64,000 bases of DNA, taken from NCBI GenBank assembly GCA_036504855.1, contig DASXUL010000035.1:1-64000 (forward strand), written 5' to 3'. This DNA comes from DASXUL01 sp036504855. GTDB lineage: Bacteria > Armatimonadota > DTGP01 > JAKQQT01. The stretch's first letter is position 1. Every line of letters begins with the position of its first letter. This document shows, in pieces, positions 41,278 to 49,483 of the stretch. Under the pieces are notes generated by a model. It searched no databases. It saw only the letters and a program-made list of their open reading frames with translations, and had not been told where the DNA came from. The position numbers and the translations under genes are program-made.

Positions 41278-41326
41278 GAAGGCTGAAGGGTGGGCGGAAG
41301 CCCTTTTGCCTACCCTTCAGCCCTTC
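41278..41326 (+). terminator. Hairpin after pqqD-like gene
   Basis: GAAGGCTGAAGGGTGGGC (41278-41295) pairs with GCCTACCCTTCAGCCCTTC (41308-41326). It begins within a few bases of the stop TAG at 41271-41273, which is followed by CGAT as in several heptamer elements. It may end the cassette transcript partially, since the next gene starts soon after. Confidence 0.65.
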
Positions 41327-41343
41327 TCACAGGGGGAGGCGCC

Positions 41344-41778
41344 ATGCGTCTGTTGTTGATGGCCGCTGTCGCGGCGATGCTGATGGGCGCGGTCGCCCGG
41401 GCGGAAACGACGTTTCAGCCGGAAGTGCTGCTGATGCGCACGGCCCAGAACGGCAAGGAGAAGTCCTTCGATTACGTGCGCATGAAACCGGCCGTGGCAA
41501 CCGGCACGCCGGAGACGGCCACTTTTATGTACCGCGCCGACGGCGACACAGTGACCTGCACGATCACAGTGGATTCCGCATCCGCCGCTTCCGTGCGCGC
41601 CACTCTGATGATCCAGCGTGTGCGCACGGCTCCGGACGGGCGTGAAGACACGACAACCAAAACGCAGAAGCTGGACCTGCGCCCGGGCAAGAAGCTTATC
41701 GTGGAGAACCAACCGCACCTGGAGAGCAATGGCGTGGATGGCGACGTGGAGGTGCTTCAGGTCGGGCTTGCCAAGTGA
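41344..41778 (+). CDS. Small secreted protein, unknown function
   Basis: A 144-residue protein with a signal peptide (MRLLLMAAVAAMLMGAVARA). The mature part is beta-rich with repeats of Thr/Val patterns (TATFMYRADGDTVTCTITVD, ATLMIQRVRTAPDGREDTTTKTQKL). No family is recognised. The start at 41344 has GGGGGAGG; the longer frame from 41290 lies over the hairpin. Its stop shares bases with the ispDF start (TGATG), so translation of the two is coupled. Confidence 0.7.
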   Translation: MRLLLMAAVAAMLMGAVARAETTFQPEVLLMRTAQNGKEKSFDYVRMKPAVATGTPETATFMYRADGDTVTCTITVDSASAASVRATLMIQRVRTAPDGREDTTTKTQKLDLRPGKKLIVENQPHLESNGVDGDVEVLQVGLAK

Positions 41779-42947
41779 TGGATGACGTAACCGCCATCGT
41801 GCCGGCCGCCGGCCGGGGCACGCGGTTCGGGGCGGCTCGCAATAAGGCGCTGGCGCCGTTGCTGGGCCGCCCCATTTTGCGCTGGACCCTGGATGCCCTC
41901 GCCGCCTCTTCCCACATCCATCGCCTGGTCGTGGCGGTCTCCGAAGAGGACGAGGCGGAGATCTCGGAACTGTGCAACGGCCTGCCGCTGCCATGGCTCC
42001 TGGTGCGCGGCGGCGCCGCCCGTCAGGACAGCGTGGAGCGCGCGCTGGAGGCCGTTGAGACCCCCATTGTGGCCGTACACGACGCGGCGCGGCCGCTGGT
42101 GACGCCGGACATCGTGGCGCGCTGCATCGAAAGCGTGCGCTCCTGCGGAACCGGCCTGGCCGCCATTCCCGTGGCGGACACCCTGAAGCGCGAATCCGCC
42201 GGGGATTCGCGGGAGACCGTGGCGCGAGAGGGGCTCTGGGCCGCGCAAACGCCGCAGTGCTTCACCGCCGACCTGCTGCGCCGAGGCTTCGCAGCTTCCC
42301 GCGGGCTCTCGGTTACGGATGACGCTTCCGTGGTGGAGGCGTTGGGGCATCCGGTGCGACTTGTGCTCGGTTCCGCCCACAACATCAAGATCACCACCCC
42401 GGAGGACCTGGCTCTGGCCGAGGCAATCCTCCGAGCCCGAGGCGGTCAGGAGGCGAGAGTGACGGTTCCCCGCATCGGCTACGGATACGACGTGCATCGG
42501 TTCCAGAACGGTCGCCGTATGGTTCTGGGCGGAGTGGATTTCGGCCTGGAGTACGGGCTTCTGGGCCATTCGGATGCGGATGCCGTGCTGCATGCCGTCA
42601 TGGATGCCCTGTTGGGCGCGGCCGGCATGCCGGACATCGGGCATCTGTTTCCGAACACAGACGAGCGTTGGCGCGGCGCGTCCAGCATGGACCTCCTGAG
42701 GGACGTGGCCGATCGCATCCGCGCCGCCGGTTACGCACCCGGCAACGTGGACATTACCGTCATCGCGGAGCGCCCGAAGATCGGTCCGCACGCAGCCGAG
42801 ATGAAGGCCAACATCGCCGCGGCCCTCAACCTCGATCCCTCCGCCGTGGGCCTCAAGGCCACCACCGCCGAGGGCCTCGGTGACCTCGGGGAAGGGCTGG
42901 GCCTCGCCGCGCACGCGGTGTGCCTGCTGACGCCGCGCCGTATCTAG
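41778..42947 (+). CDS. ispDF: Bifunctional IspD-IspF of the MEP isoprenoid pathway
   Basis: A 389-residue fusion of 2-C-methyl-D-erythritol 4-phosphate cytidylyltransferase and 2-C-methyl-D-erythritol 2,4-cyclodiphosphate synthase. The IspD half (1-~220) has VPAAGRGTRFG, AVHDAARPLV, PVADTLKR and AAQTPQCF. The IspF half (~231-389) has IGYGYDVHRF (metal ligands Asp and His), LLGHSDADAVLHAVMDALLGA, DIGHLFPNTD, MKANIAAAL and KATTAEGLG. The two enzymes catalyse non-consecutive steps (IspE lies between them). The start ATG at 41778 overlaps the previous stop by TGATG. A long palindrome follows the gene. Confidence 0.97.
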   Translation: MDDVTAIVPAAGRGTRFGAARNKALAPLLGRPILRWTLDALAASSHIHRLVVAVSEEDEAEISELCNGLPLPWLLVRGGAARQDSVERALEAVETPIVAVHDAARPLVTPDIVARCIESVRSCGTGLAAIPVADTLKRESAGDSRETVAREGLWAAQTPQCFTADLLRRGFAASRGLSVTDDASVVEALGHPVRLVLGSAHNIKITTPEDLALAEAILRARGGQEARVTVPRIGYGYDVHRFQNGRRMVLGGVDFGLEYGLLGHSDADAVLHAVMDALLGAAGMPDIGHLFPNTDERWRGASSMDLLRDVADRIRAAGYAPGNVDITVIAERPKIGPHAAEMKANIAAALNLDPSAVGLKATTAEGLGDLGEGLGLAAHAVCLLTPRRI

Positions 42948-43014
42948 GTGCTCAGTCAGGGTGAGACTGGCTGTTAGCCGATCCCATGAGAAGCCTCTGA
43001 TCCCCAGCCGATAC

Positions 43015-43118
43015 GGGGCGGACACGGCAAGCCGTGGCCCTAGGCGCCACTGGTTCCATCCACCGAACGGTGAACGGCCGGGCCTACCGGTAGGTTCACG
43101 GCTTGCCGTGTCCGCCCC
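43015..43118. repeat. Palindrome with perfect 22-base arms after ispDF
   Basis: GGGGCGGACACGGCAAGCCGTG (43015-43036, split here as GGGGCGGACAC and GGCAAGCCGTG) is perfectly inverted at 43097-43118. The 60-base loop contains smaller hairpins, for example CGGTGAACGG/CCGG-type pairs. Weak outer pairing extends toward 42950 and 43150. It lies between the convergent ispDF and the small anchored protein, so it may terminate both transcripts. Nothing else is seen in the 42948-43206 spacer. Confidence 0.7.
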
Positions 43119-43206
43119 CTTGCTTCTATGGGGTATAGGTCCGTCACGAGACCCGTGAGGGGCTCACTGACTGCTTCTTCCGAACAGGGAACTAAGCGGC
43201 AGGGCG

Positions 43207-43656
43207 CTACGGCAGAGCGTCGAGTTTGCCCGCCATGTCCAGCACGGCCGTGCGTTGCGCATCCACGTTCTGAGCCACGCGCACATCCAGCTTGTCCAGG
43301 TCTGTCGCAAGGGCCTTCACCGCCGCGGAGCGGCTGTCGGACGGGGCGAGTTGCGCCGTTTGCAGTTGGTGGACGGCCTGCTTCAGGTCGTCGTTGGCCG
43401 TGCCGAAGTTCCGGCGCTCCAGCTCCACGGCGCCGCGGTAGACCAGAGCGCGGGCCTGCACGATCTGCAGAGAGGCGCGGGCGCCGGCCAGTTGAGTCTG
43501 CGCATCGGAGGCGGCGGCTTCGGCCGATCGGGCGCGGGCCCTTCCCTGCGCGTGTCCGGCGGCGTAGACCGCCGCCAGCAGCACGACTTCAATGGTCGCC
43601 CAGACGATCAGCCCCCGCATGCGGGACGGCTTCTTGTGGTTCACGGGTTGAGGCAC
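43207..43656 (-). CDS. Small membrane-anchored coiled-coil protein
   Basis: A 149-residue protein with one N-terminal membrane helix (LIVWATIEVVLLAAVYAAG, ~15-34). It is followed by an Ala/Gln/Arg-rich helix (QGRARARSAEAAASDAQTQLAGARASLQIVQARALVYRG broken into segments) that predicts a coiled coil, then further helical repeats. No family is recognised. The start is GTG at 43656, supported by AAGGAG. It lies 21 bases after the DUF187-type hydrolase on the same strand, so the two are probably cotranscribed. Confidence 0.7.
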   Translation of the reverse strand: MPQPVNHKKPSRMRGLIVWATIEVVLLAAVYAAGHAQGRARARSAEAAASDAQTQLAGARASLQIVQARALVYRGAVELERRNFGTANDDLKQAVHQLQTAQLAPSDSRSAAVKALATDLDKLDVRVAQNVDAQRTAVLDMAGKLDALP

Positions 43657-43677
43657 GACGGAACTCCTTGTGTTGCT

Positions 43678-45162
43678 CTATTCGGCGGAGGGAGCCGCCG
43701 TGGCAGGCGGCTGGGGGATTTCCAGAATGGCGGCGGCGCCCAGGTTCCCGAGGCGATCCACGGCGGCCACGCTGAGGATGTCCCCGGCGGCGGGCGTCGC
43801 GGGCGAGGGGCGGGCGAGGGTTGATGCCGGCACGATCTCGGTGGTCCAGAGGCCGCCCATCCGCCAGCGCAGCGCCCAGAGCGCCGGTTGCGTTCCATCT
43901 TCCATTCGCCAGCGCAATTGGGGCACGGCGTCCGCGGTGAGCGAGGCAATGGGGGCGGCTGGAGCCTTGGCGCCGAGCCATGGCGACGCCGGAACCAGCG
44001 CCGGCTGCTTGTACAGCCCGGCCAGGGCGTCGCTCACGGCGGGCTTCATCAGGCCGCGCATGCTGAAGAACACGTTCCCAGACGCTCCAGCCTGCTTCCG
44101 CGTGAGGTTCACTTGCGTGACCAACTCCGCCACCGGGTGGCTGAGGATATTGCCGGGCCAGATGTTGCGCCCCTTTGGGTTCTGGGTTGTCCACCAGTTG
44201 AGCAGCGCGGGATAGCTCTGGCGCGGCGCCGTCGAGGCCCAGTAGAGTTGAGGAGTGAAGTAGTCCACCCAGCCGCTCTGCAGCCACTTGCGGCTGTCGG
44301 CGTAGAGCTCCTGGAAGGGATCGAGCCCGACGATGCCCTTCGGGACCCCTGATCGCCAGATGCCGAACGGGCTAATGCCCACCTTCACCCAGGGCTTCAG
44401 TTGCTTCACGCCTTCGTACATGCGTTGCACGAAGCCGTTGATATTGCTCCGCCGCCAGTCGGCGCGAGACTCGGCGCCGCCGCCTTCCCGATACTTCCGG
44501 TAACTGGCGCCGTCCGGGAAGTCCACGATCTTGCCCTTAGCGTCGCGCACCTTGTAGGGGTAGAAGTAGTCGTCCAGGTGCACGCCGTCAACGTCATAGC
44601 GGCGCACCACATCGAGAATCACGTCCAGGCTTTGCTGCTGAACATCCGGCTCGCCTGGGTCCATCCACGCCTGCCCTCGCGCGCCGTAGGCCTTTACGAG
44701 GCCCGGGCGCTTCACGGAGATGTGGCGCGAGTCCGCGGGCGATTTCGCCCCGCTGTAGCGGGCGCGGAAGGGGTTGAACCAGGCGTGCAGCTCGAGGCCG
44801 CGCTTGTGGGCCTCCTCTACACCAAACTGCAGCGGGTCGTAATACGGGTTCGGCGCCTGCCCCATGCGGCCGGTGAGATACTCCGACCACGGCTCCAGAT
44901 TGGAGTCGTACAGCGCGTCGGCGGCTGGGCGCACCTGGAAGATCACCGCGTTCAGGTGCAGGGCCGCCGCCTTGTCCAGCATGGCGATCAGCTCGCTCTT
45001 CTGTTGGGCAGTGGAGGCTCCGCGAGTGGGCCAGTCGATGTTGCCGACGGTGGCGATCCACGCGCCGCGGAATTCGCGCGGCACGGCTGGCAACTCCGGC
45101 GGCGCGGCGCGCAGCGGCAGGGCCGCCGCCGCGCACAGAATCAAACGGGGAATCAACTTCAT
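43678..45162 (-). CDS. Secreted GHL10/DUF187-type glycoside hydrolase
   Basis: A 494-residue protein with signal peptide (LILCAAAALPLRAAPP). The (beta/alpha)8 domain spans roughly residues 30-380: FRGAWIATVGNIDWP, NAVIFQVRPAADALYDS, GLELHAWFNPFRARYS, DVDGVHLDDYFYPY and GISPFGIWRSG, all hallmarks of the YddW/GHL10 family, thought to act on peptidoglycan or other glycans. A short Ig-like C-terminal domain follows (ASLTADAVPQLRWRM..). The gene start overlaps the DUF1003 stop by four bases, and the small anchored protein follows. Confidence 0.88.
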   Translation of the reverse strand: MKLIPRLILCAAAALPLRAAPPELPAVPREFRGAWIATVGNIDWPTRGASTAQQKSELIAMLDKAAALHLNAVIFQVRPAADALYDSNLEPWSEYLTGRMGQAPNPYYDPLQFGVEEAHKRGLELHAWFNPFRARYSGAKSPADSRHISVKRPGLVKAYGARGQAWMDPGEPDVQQQSLDVILDVVRRYDVDGVHLDDYFYPYKVRDAKGKIVDFPDGASYRKYREGGGAESRADWRRSNINGFVQRMYEGVKQLKPWVKVGISPFGIWRSGVPKGIVGLDPFQELYADSRKWLQSGWVDYFTPQLYWASTAPRQSYPALLNWWTTQNPKGRNIWPGNILSHPVAELVTQVNLTRKQAGASGNVFFSMRGLMKPAVSDALAGLYKQPALVPASPWLGAKAPAAPIASLTADAVPQLRWRMEDGTQPALWALRWRMGGLWTTEIVPASTLARPSPATPAAGDILSVAAVDRLGNLGAAAILEIPQPPATAAPSAE

Positions 45163-45668
45163 GTAGCGGGTGGGCCTTCCGGGTGCGGGTGGGCAAGCTC
45201 CTCCAGATTGTAGCCCATCTTCTCAACGATCCCCAGGAGGATGGCATTCTGGTACTCGAGGTGGTGGAGGATCGCCTCAACCTCTCCCTCGGCCTTCACG
45301 TTAACGTTGTAGTCGTTTTCAGCCCGCATCTCGGCGTGGCGGCTCTGCAGGTTCTGGGCCACCATGATCAGCGGCATCAGGAAGATCTGGATCACGTTGG
45401 ACATGAAGAGCCAGAGCACGAAGGCGGGGAAGGGGTCGAACCGGACATGCCGAGGCGCCAGCGAGTTCCATGAGAGCCAGCAAATCGTCCACAGCATGAT
45501 GAGGATGAAGAAGCCCGGGGTGCCGACATGCTCCGACACGAAGAGGGCGAAACGTTCCAGGCGCGAGAGGCTTTCGTTATGTTCGCGGTTGACGTTGACC
45601 ACGGCGCGGCGGCGCTTTCGCACCTCGGCCAGGCTGGGCGGTTTGGGGATCCGGATATGGATGCTCAT
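45159..45668 (-). CDS. DUF1003 membrane protein
   Basis: A 169-residue protein with the DUF1003 pattern: basic N-terminus, SRLERFALFVSEHVGTPGFFILIMLWTICWLSWN, a second helix LWLFMSNVIQIFLMPLIMVAQNLQSRHAEMRAENDYNVN, then a coiled-coil tail (VEAILHHLEYQNAILLGIVEKM). The function is unknown. The start at 45668 has GAGGAG; two codons upstream a further ATG is possible. It is coupled to the following hydrolase by a four-base overlap. Confidence 0.92.
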   Translation of the reverse strand: MSIHIRIPKPPSLAEVRKRRRAVVNVNREHNESLSRLERFALFVSEHVGTPGFFILIMLWTICWLSWNSLAPRHVRFDPFPAFVLWLFMSNVIQIFLMPLIMVAQNLQSRHAEMRAENDYNVNVKAEGEVEAILHHLEYQNAILLGIVEKMGYNLEELAHPHPEGPPAT

Positions 45669-45798
45669 CGGCAACTCCTCTGTTGCGGCAAAGACTCGGC
45701 GCCGCGCTCGGTACCCATTATACCGCCTGCCTCCTCGTTGTGAGGAACGCGCCGGGCATGATCATAATGAAGACGACGGCTTTATCGGCGAGGAGGAT

Positions 45799-46452
45799 GT
45801 GATTCTGAACAAACTGTGGCAGCCGTTCTGCGGGATATCGCACGCGGTGGGAGCGTTGCTGAGCGTGGCGGCGCTGATCGCCTTACTCATCGCCGCGAAG
45901 GGCCGCGCCTCCTACGTGGCGGCCTTCTCCGTATATGGCGCAACCCTCATCATCCTCTACAGCGCCAGCGCGCTGTATCACAGCCTGCACGCGGGCGAGC
46001 GGTTGCGCGGCTGGCTCCAACGCATGGACTACGTGTCCATCTTCCTCCTGATCGCCGGCACCTACACGCCGCTCTGCGTACTGACTCTCCGCGGGCCGCG
46101 CGGGTGGGCGATGTTGGCGGCGGAATGGACGATGGCGCTGGCCGGGATCCTTCTGATCTTCTTCTGGCGCAACGCGCCGCATTGGCCGCGCGTGTTCCTG
46201 TATATCAGCATGGGCTGGCTGGCCGTGCTTGCGTGGCCGCAACTGCGCGCCGCGCTCCCCACGGCCGCCCTCTACTGGCTGATCGCCGGCGGCCTGGCTT
46301 ACACGGGGGGCACGGTGATCTACGCTACGGACCGCCCGCACCTCTGGCCCGGCAAGTTCAGCGCCCACGACCTCTGGCACATCTTTGTGATGACCGGCAG
46401 CGTGTGCCACTTCGTGCTGGTGCTGGCCTTCATCGCTAACGCGGGGCGGTAG
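45799..46452 (+). CDS. Hemolysin III / PAQR-like membrane protein
   Basis: A 217-residue, seven-helix protein of the hemolysin III (YqfA, PAQR) family. It has ISHAVGALLSVAALIALL at the start, SALYHSL near residue 55, RMDYVSIFLLIAGTYTP near 75, and the metal-ligand His pair near the C-terminus (SAHDLWHIFVMTGSVCHF). The start is uncertain: GTG at 45799 is only two bases from AGGAGG, while CTG at 45805 would be better spaced. It is divergent from DUF1003. A hairpin follows the stop. Confidence 0.88.
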   Translation: MILNKLWQPFCGISHAVGALLSVAALIALLIAAKGRASYVAAFSVYGATLIILYSASALYHSLHAGERLRGWLQRMDYVSIFLLIAGTYTPLCVLTLRGPRGWAMLAAEWTMALAGILLIFFWRNAPHWPRVFLYISMGWLAVLAWPQLRAALPTAALYWLIAGGLAYTGGTVIYATDRPHLWPGKFSAHDLWHIFVMTGSVCHFVLVLAFIANAGR

Positions 46453-46465
46453 ACTCCGCCAACGC

Positions 46466-46512
46466 ATTCGCCCCGGTCTTGCGGTTGCTGGTTCCGCGAG
46501 GCCGGGGCGAAT
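46466..46512 (+). terminator. Hairpin after hemolysin III
   Basis: Nineteen-base arms (46466-46484 and 46494-46512) carry ATTCGCCCCGG and its complement with three mismatches in the centre, with a loop of nine bases. It begins 13 bases after the stop. It is the first of three consecutive hairpins in the 46453-46776 spacer. Confidence 0.7.
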
Positions 46513-46525
46513 TGTCGTATGTCGG

Positions 46526-46589
46526 GCCATCAGCCAGAGGCTCTCCTAGGTGGGGAGGTCCCTCTGTTGTAAAGCCTCCGGCTGGTGGC
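46526..46589. repeat. Second hairpin of the hemolysin III spacer, with heptamer-like units
   Basis: GCCATCAGCCAGAGGCT (46526-46542) pairs with AGCCTCCGGCTGGTGGC (46573-46589). The further right side (to about 46612), read on the minus strand, gives AGCCATC-AGCCGTC-AGCAATG, the same 7-nt phasing as the main heptamer family. Confidence 0.65.
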
Positions 46590-46645
46590 GCATTGCTGAC
46601 GGCTGATGGCTATGTAGGCGTTCGGTGTCGATAGTTGGTTTTCGC

Positions 46646-46739
46646 CACGGTAGCGCCGGCGGCCCGCCGGCATCCGTGCGAAGGGCGGACACTAGTGGCC
46701 GCTTCGCGGCCATGCCGGCGGGACGCCAGCGCTACCGTG
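46646..46739. repeat. Third hairpin of the hemolysin III spacer
   Basis: The 28-base arms 46646-46673 and 46712-46739 share CACGGTAGCG and CCGCCGGCAT with their complements and are interrupted by small mismatches. An inner perfect hairpin GGCCGC-TTC-GCGGCC lies at 46697-46711. It ends 37 bases before the stop of the leftward Gly-rich protein and could terminate that gene. The rest of the 324-base spacer is unremarkable. Confidence 0.7.
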
Positions 46740-46776
46740 CAAATCTGGCGAGTTTCACAGATCGCCTACTTAGTGT

Positions 46777-47604
46777 CTAGTTGTTGTCATCGGCCGGAGC
46801 GACGCCGCCCAACTGGTTGCCGCCGCCGAAGCCGCCGCCGCGGCGTACCGCGCCGTTGGCGCCGGCCCCGCGGCCGCCGCCGAAGCCGCCATTGCGTCCG
46901 CCCATCCCGCCGCCGAAGCCGCCAGCGGCAAAGGACCGGATGGAGATCGCGTCGGCGCCCTTGTACTGCACCATCACGCGGTCACCCACCTTGAAATCGG
47001 TGAGCTTGCCGGGCTGCTGCGGCGGGCCGTACACGGTAGCGGTAGTGACGTTGAAGCTGACGATTTTGGCGGGCGCGGCGGGCGTCGCCGGGGCCACGGG
47101 CGGGGCGGGCGCGGCCGGCGCGGCGCCGTTCACCACGGTGGCGCGGCGGCGCGCGCCGGCGGCCGGCATCAGTTGTTCCTGAACCGTGATCCTCGTGGCG
47201 GTGAGCGCGGTGATCACGCCGAAGGCGGTGGGATTCTGGATATTAACGCGAGCCACGGTGAACGTGCCATCCGCGTTCTGAGTGCCGTTCAGGTTGACCA
47301 GAACGCCGACCTTGAGGTCACTGAACGTGCCGGTTTTGCGGTCGGGCAGCATGACCGGCGTGGCCGCGGGGATGGCGATGGTGCGCTCATCGCCGCGCAT
47401 GGTTTTGATCGTGAACGACGTGCCGGCAACCTTTGTGATTGTGCCGCCAACGCGGGGGCCGCGAGCCCCCTGGAAGCCGCCCGCGCGGCGACCCTGGCCG
47501 GGCGCCTGGCCGGGCGCGGCGCCTTGCGGCGGCGGGGCATCCTGAGCCATCACGCAGCCGGCGGACAGAGCCAGCATCAAAGCGGTCGCTAGAACCTTCT
47601 TCAT
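46777..47604 (-). CDS. Secreted OB-fold-like (DUF5666-type) Gly-rich protein
   Basis: A 275-residue protein with signal peptide (LATALMLALSAGCVMAQ). Two repeats of beta-barrel pattern (GGTITKVAGTSFTIKTMRGDERTIAI..TFSDLKVGVLVNLNGTQ and GVITALTATRITVQEQ..LTDFKVGDRVMVQYKG) resemble DUF5666 OB-fold domains. A linker rich in Pro/Ala and a C-terminal Gly-rich tail with GGFGGG repeats follow. The function is unknown. The start at 47604 has GGGAGGAG; the longer frame begins at 47619. It is divergent from the nucleoside hydrolase. Confidence 0.75.
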   Translation of the reverse strand: MKKVLATALMLALSAGCVMAQDAPPPQGAAPGQAPGQGRRAGGFQGARGPRVGGTITKVAGTSFTIKTMRGDERTIAIPAATPVMLPDRKTGTFSDLKVGVLVNLNGTQNADGTFTVARVNIQNPTAFGVITALTATRITVQEQLMPAAGARRRATVVNGAAPAAPAPPVAPATPAAPAKIVSFNVTTATVYGPPQQPGKLTDFKVGDRVMVQYKGADAISIRSFAAGGFGGGMGGRNGGFGGGRGAGANGAVRRGGGFGGGNQLGGVAPADDNN

Positions 47605-47760
47605 AGGGTCTCCTCCCAAACGGAATTGGAAACCGGCTCCGGCGCACCATGCGTCCGGGCCGAATCACCCGTTAGACGACACGCGGTGCGGAAGGTTGCC
47701 GCCCAGCGCAGCGCCCGTTCAGACTGCGGATGGGCGGAAGCCTGCTCTGGAGGAGGACGC

Positions 47761-48750
47761 TTGAAGAAGATATTGCTGGATACCGACGCTGGGGTGGATG
47801 ACATCCTTGCCATCTTGCTGTTGCTGCGCTGCCCGGACCTGGCCAAGACGGTGGGCATGACGCTGGTGGCGGGCAACACCACGCTGGATAAGTGCATCGT
47901 GAACGTGCGGCGCGCGCTGGGCGTTGCGGCGCTCTATCGGGACGGCCTCGGCCGCTACGAAGGCGGGTTCCCGATTGCCGCCGGGGCCGCGGAGCCGCTG
48001 GAACGCCCGCTATTCATGGCCGAGGATGTTCACGGGCCCGATGGCCTCGGCGGCGTTTCGTCCCTCACGGATGGGTCCGGCGCTCCGCTCTACCCCGAAG
48101 CCGACATCTCGTTGGATCCTCGGCCCGCGGATGAGCTGATCCTGGACCTCGCCGCGGCCTCTCCGGGCGAGATCACCTTGGTTGCCATCGGCCCGCTCAC
48201 CAACCTCGCCCTGGCGGTACGCCGGGATCCGCGGCGCTTCGGGTTGCTGAAGGAGATCGTGTTGATGGGCGGGGCTTTCCGGCACGATGGGAATGTTACC
48301 CCGCGCGCCGAGTTCAACATCTTCGTTGATCCGGAGGCCGCCGCACTGGCGCTGGCTGCCGGCGTGCCGGTGACGATTGTCCCCCTGGACTGCTCGGAGC
48401 GCGCGCGGTTTCGCCGCCACGAGTTGGACGGCGAAGGCCCTGTGCATGCGTTCGTTCGCCACGCCACCGGCGTCATCATCGACTTCCACCGGCGCTTCGA
48501 GCGTTTCGAGGGCTGCTTCCACCACGATCCACTGGCCGTCGCCATCGGGCTGGACAGTCGCTTCGCTACCGGGATGCATACCCGCGTGGTGGTGGAAACC
48601 AAGGGTGAGCACACAGTAGGGGAGACCGTAGCCGGCCTGAGGCCGGACAGGCCGCTGCTCTCCGGGCCGCCCAACGCTTTCGTCTGCCTGAAGCCGGACC
48701 CCTCGTTCGAACGCTTCTTCCTGGACCGCGTTCTGCCGGAAGGGGCCTGA
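47761..48750 (+). CDS. Inosine/uridine-preferring nucleoside hydrolase
   Basis: A 329-residue enzyme cleaving the N-glycosidic bond of nucleosides. The Ca2+ site is LDTDAGVDD at residues 6-14. Other family segments are AGNTTLDKCIVNVRR, LVAIGPLTNLALAVRRDP, VLMGGAFRHDGNVTPRAEFNIFVDPEAA near residue 165-190 and the catalytic HHDPLAVAIG near 255-265. The start is TTG at 47761 with GGAGGAGG five bases upstream; the open frame to 47626 lacks conserved sequence. There is no operon partner: the gene upstream is divergent, and the next begins about 190 bases later. Confidence 0.92.
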   Translation: MKKILLDTDAGVDDILAILLLLRCPDLAKTVGMTLVAGNTTLDKCIVNVRRALGVAALYRDGLGRYEGGFPIAAGAAEPLERPLFMAEDVHGPDGLGGVSSLTDGSGAPLYPEADISLDPRPADELILDLAAASPGEITLVAIGPLTNLALAVRRDPRRFGLLKEIVLMGGAFRHDGNVTPRAEFNIFVDPEAAALALAAGVPVTIVPLDCSERARFRRHELDGEGPVHAFVRHATGVIIDFHRRFERFEGCFHHDPLAVAIGLDSRFATGMHTRVVVETKGEHTVGETVAGLRPDRPLLSGPPNAFVCLKPDPSFERFFLDRVLPEGA

Positions 48751-48943
48751 GCCCGCGGGCGTGTTTATGGTGCGCTCTCAAATGGGTAACCACGGCATGG
48801 CCGTTCGCTCCTTGCGAGGCAGAGTGCTTGATTGAATTCAACATCCGTATGTACGTCTGGAAGCGTGGGGTACGTAGAGCATGAACCCTCCCCGCGGTGG
48901 CGCGTCTACGCAGGCAGCCTTCCCTCTCTCTGAAAGTATTGAA

Positions 48944-49351
48944 ATGCTCATTCGTCTCACATGGGACCTTCCCGCGGAGGCCTCACATGTGGGCTTGTGC
49001 CGGAGAACGGTGCGGCTCCTTTTGGAACACAACCACGTGTTGGACCGCGATATCGATGAGGTAGAGCTCATCCTGGGTGAGTTGTGCGCCAACGTCATCC
49101 GACACGCATATGGGGCCGACGGCGGCCGCTATAGCGTTGAGGTTTCCATCGAAGGGTACTTGATGTGCCTGTCCGTTTCGGACCGCGGTCGCGGGTTCGA
49201 CTCGGAAGCCCTCCCGGAGCCCAGTTTCACTGAGGACGGGGGCATGGGGCTCTTCTTGATGGGCCAATTCGCCGACCGCATCGAGTTCCACGCTGCCGAC
49301 GGCGGCGGCAGCGCCGTAGTTGCCACCCGTACCCTGCGAACGGCGCAGTAG
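48944..49351 (+). CDS. RsbW-like anti-sigma factor / serine kinase, paralogue of 979-1380
   Basis: A 135-residue HATPase_c_2 protein. It shares the N-terminal DLPAEASxVxLCRR pattern, the N box VELILGELCANVIRHAY, G1 DRGRGFD and G2 GGMGLFLMGQFAD with the gene at 979-1380. The start at 48944 (MLIRLTWDLP) is chosen by alignment with that paralogue; an ATG at 48881 would add 21 residues of low similarity. The stop TAG (49349-49351) forms the first bases of a heptamer palindrome. No partner sigma factor or STAS protein is adjacent. Confidence 0.82.
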   Translation: MLIRLTWDLPAEASHVGLCRRTVRLLLEHNHVLDRDIDEVELILGELCANVIRHAYGADGGRYSVEVSIEGYLMCLSVSDRGRGFDSEALPEPSFTEDGGMGLFLMGQFADRIEFHAADGGGSAVVATRTLRTAQ

Positions 49352-49483
49352 CGGTCAGCATTCAGGATTCGGCATCCGGCATTCAGCCCGGAGGCTCTGA
49401 TCCATGAGACCAGTTATCTCATGGATCAGAGCCTCCGGGCTGATTGCTGAATGCTGAATCCTGAATGCTGATCGCTGATCGCT
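49350..49483. repeat. Heptamer-repeat palindrome, copy A flanking the PEP-CTERM gene
   Basis: The left array (49350-49384) reads AGCGGTC, AGCATTC, AGGATTC, GGCATCC, GGCATTC. The core has perfect 25-base arms (49385-49409 and 49417-49441, both with GCCCGGAGGCTCTGATCC) and a seven-base loop CCAGTTA. The right array (49442-49484), read inversely, is AGCGATC, AGCGATC, AGCATTC, AGGATTC, AGCATTC, AGCAATC. Each end carries a TAG that is the stop of a gene: the HATPase on the left, the PEP-CTERM gene on the right. Confidence 0.95.
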
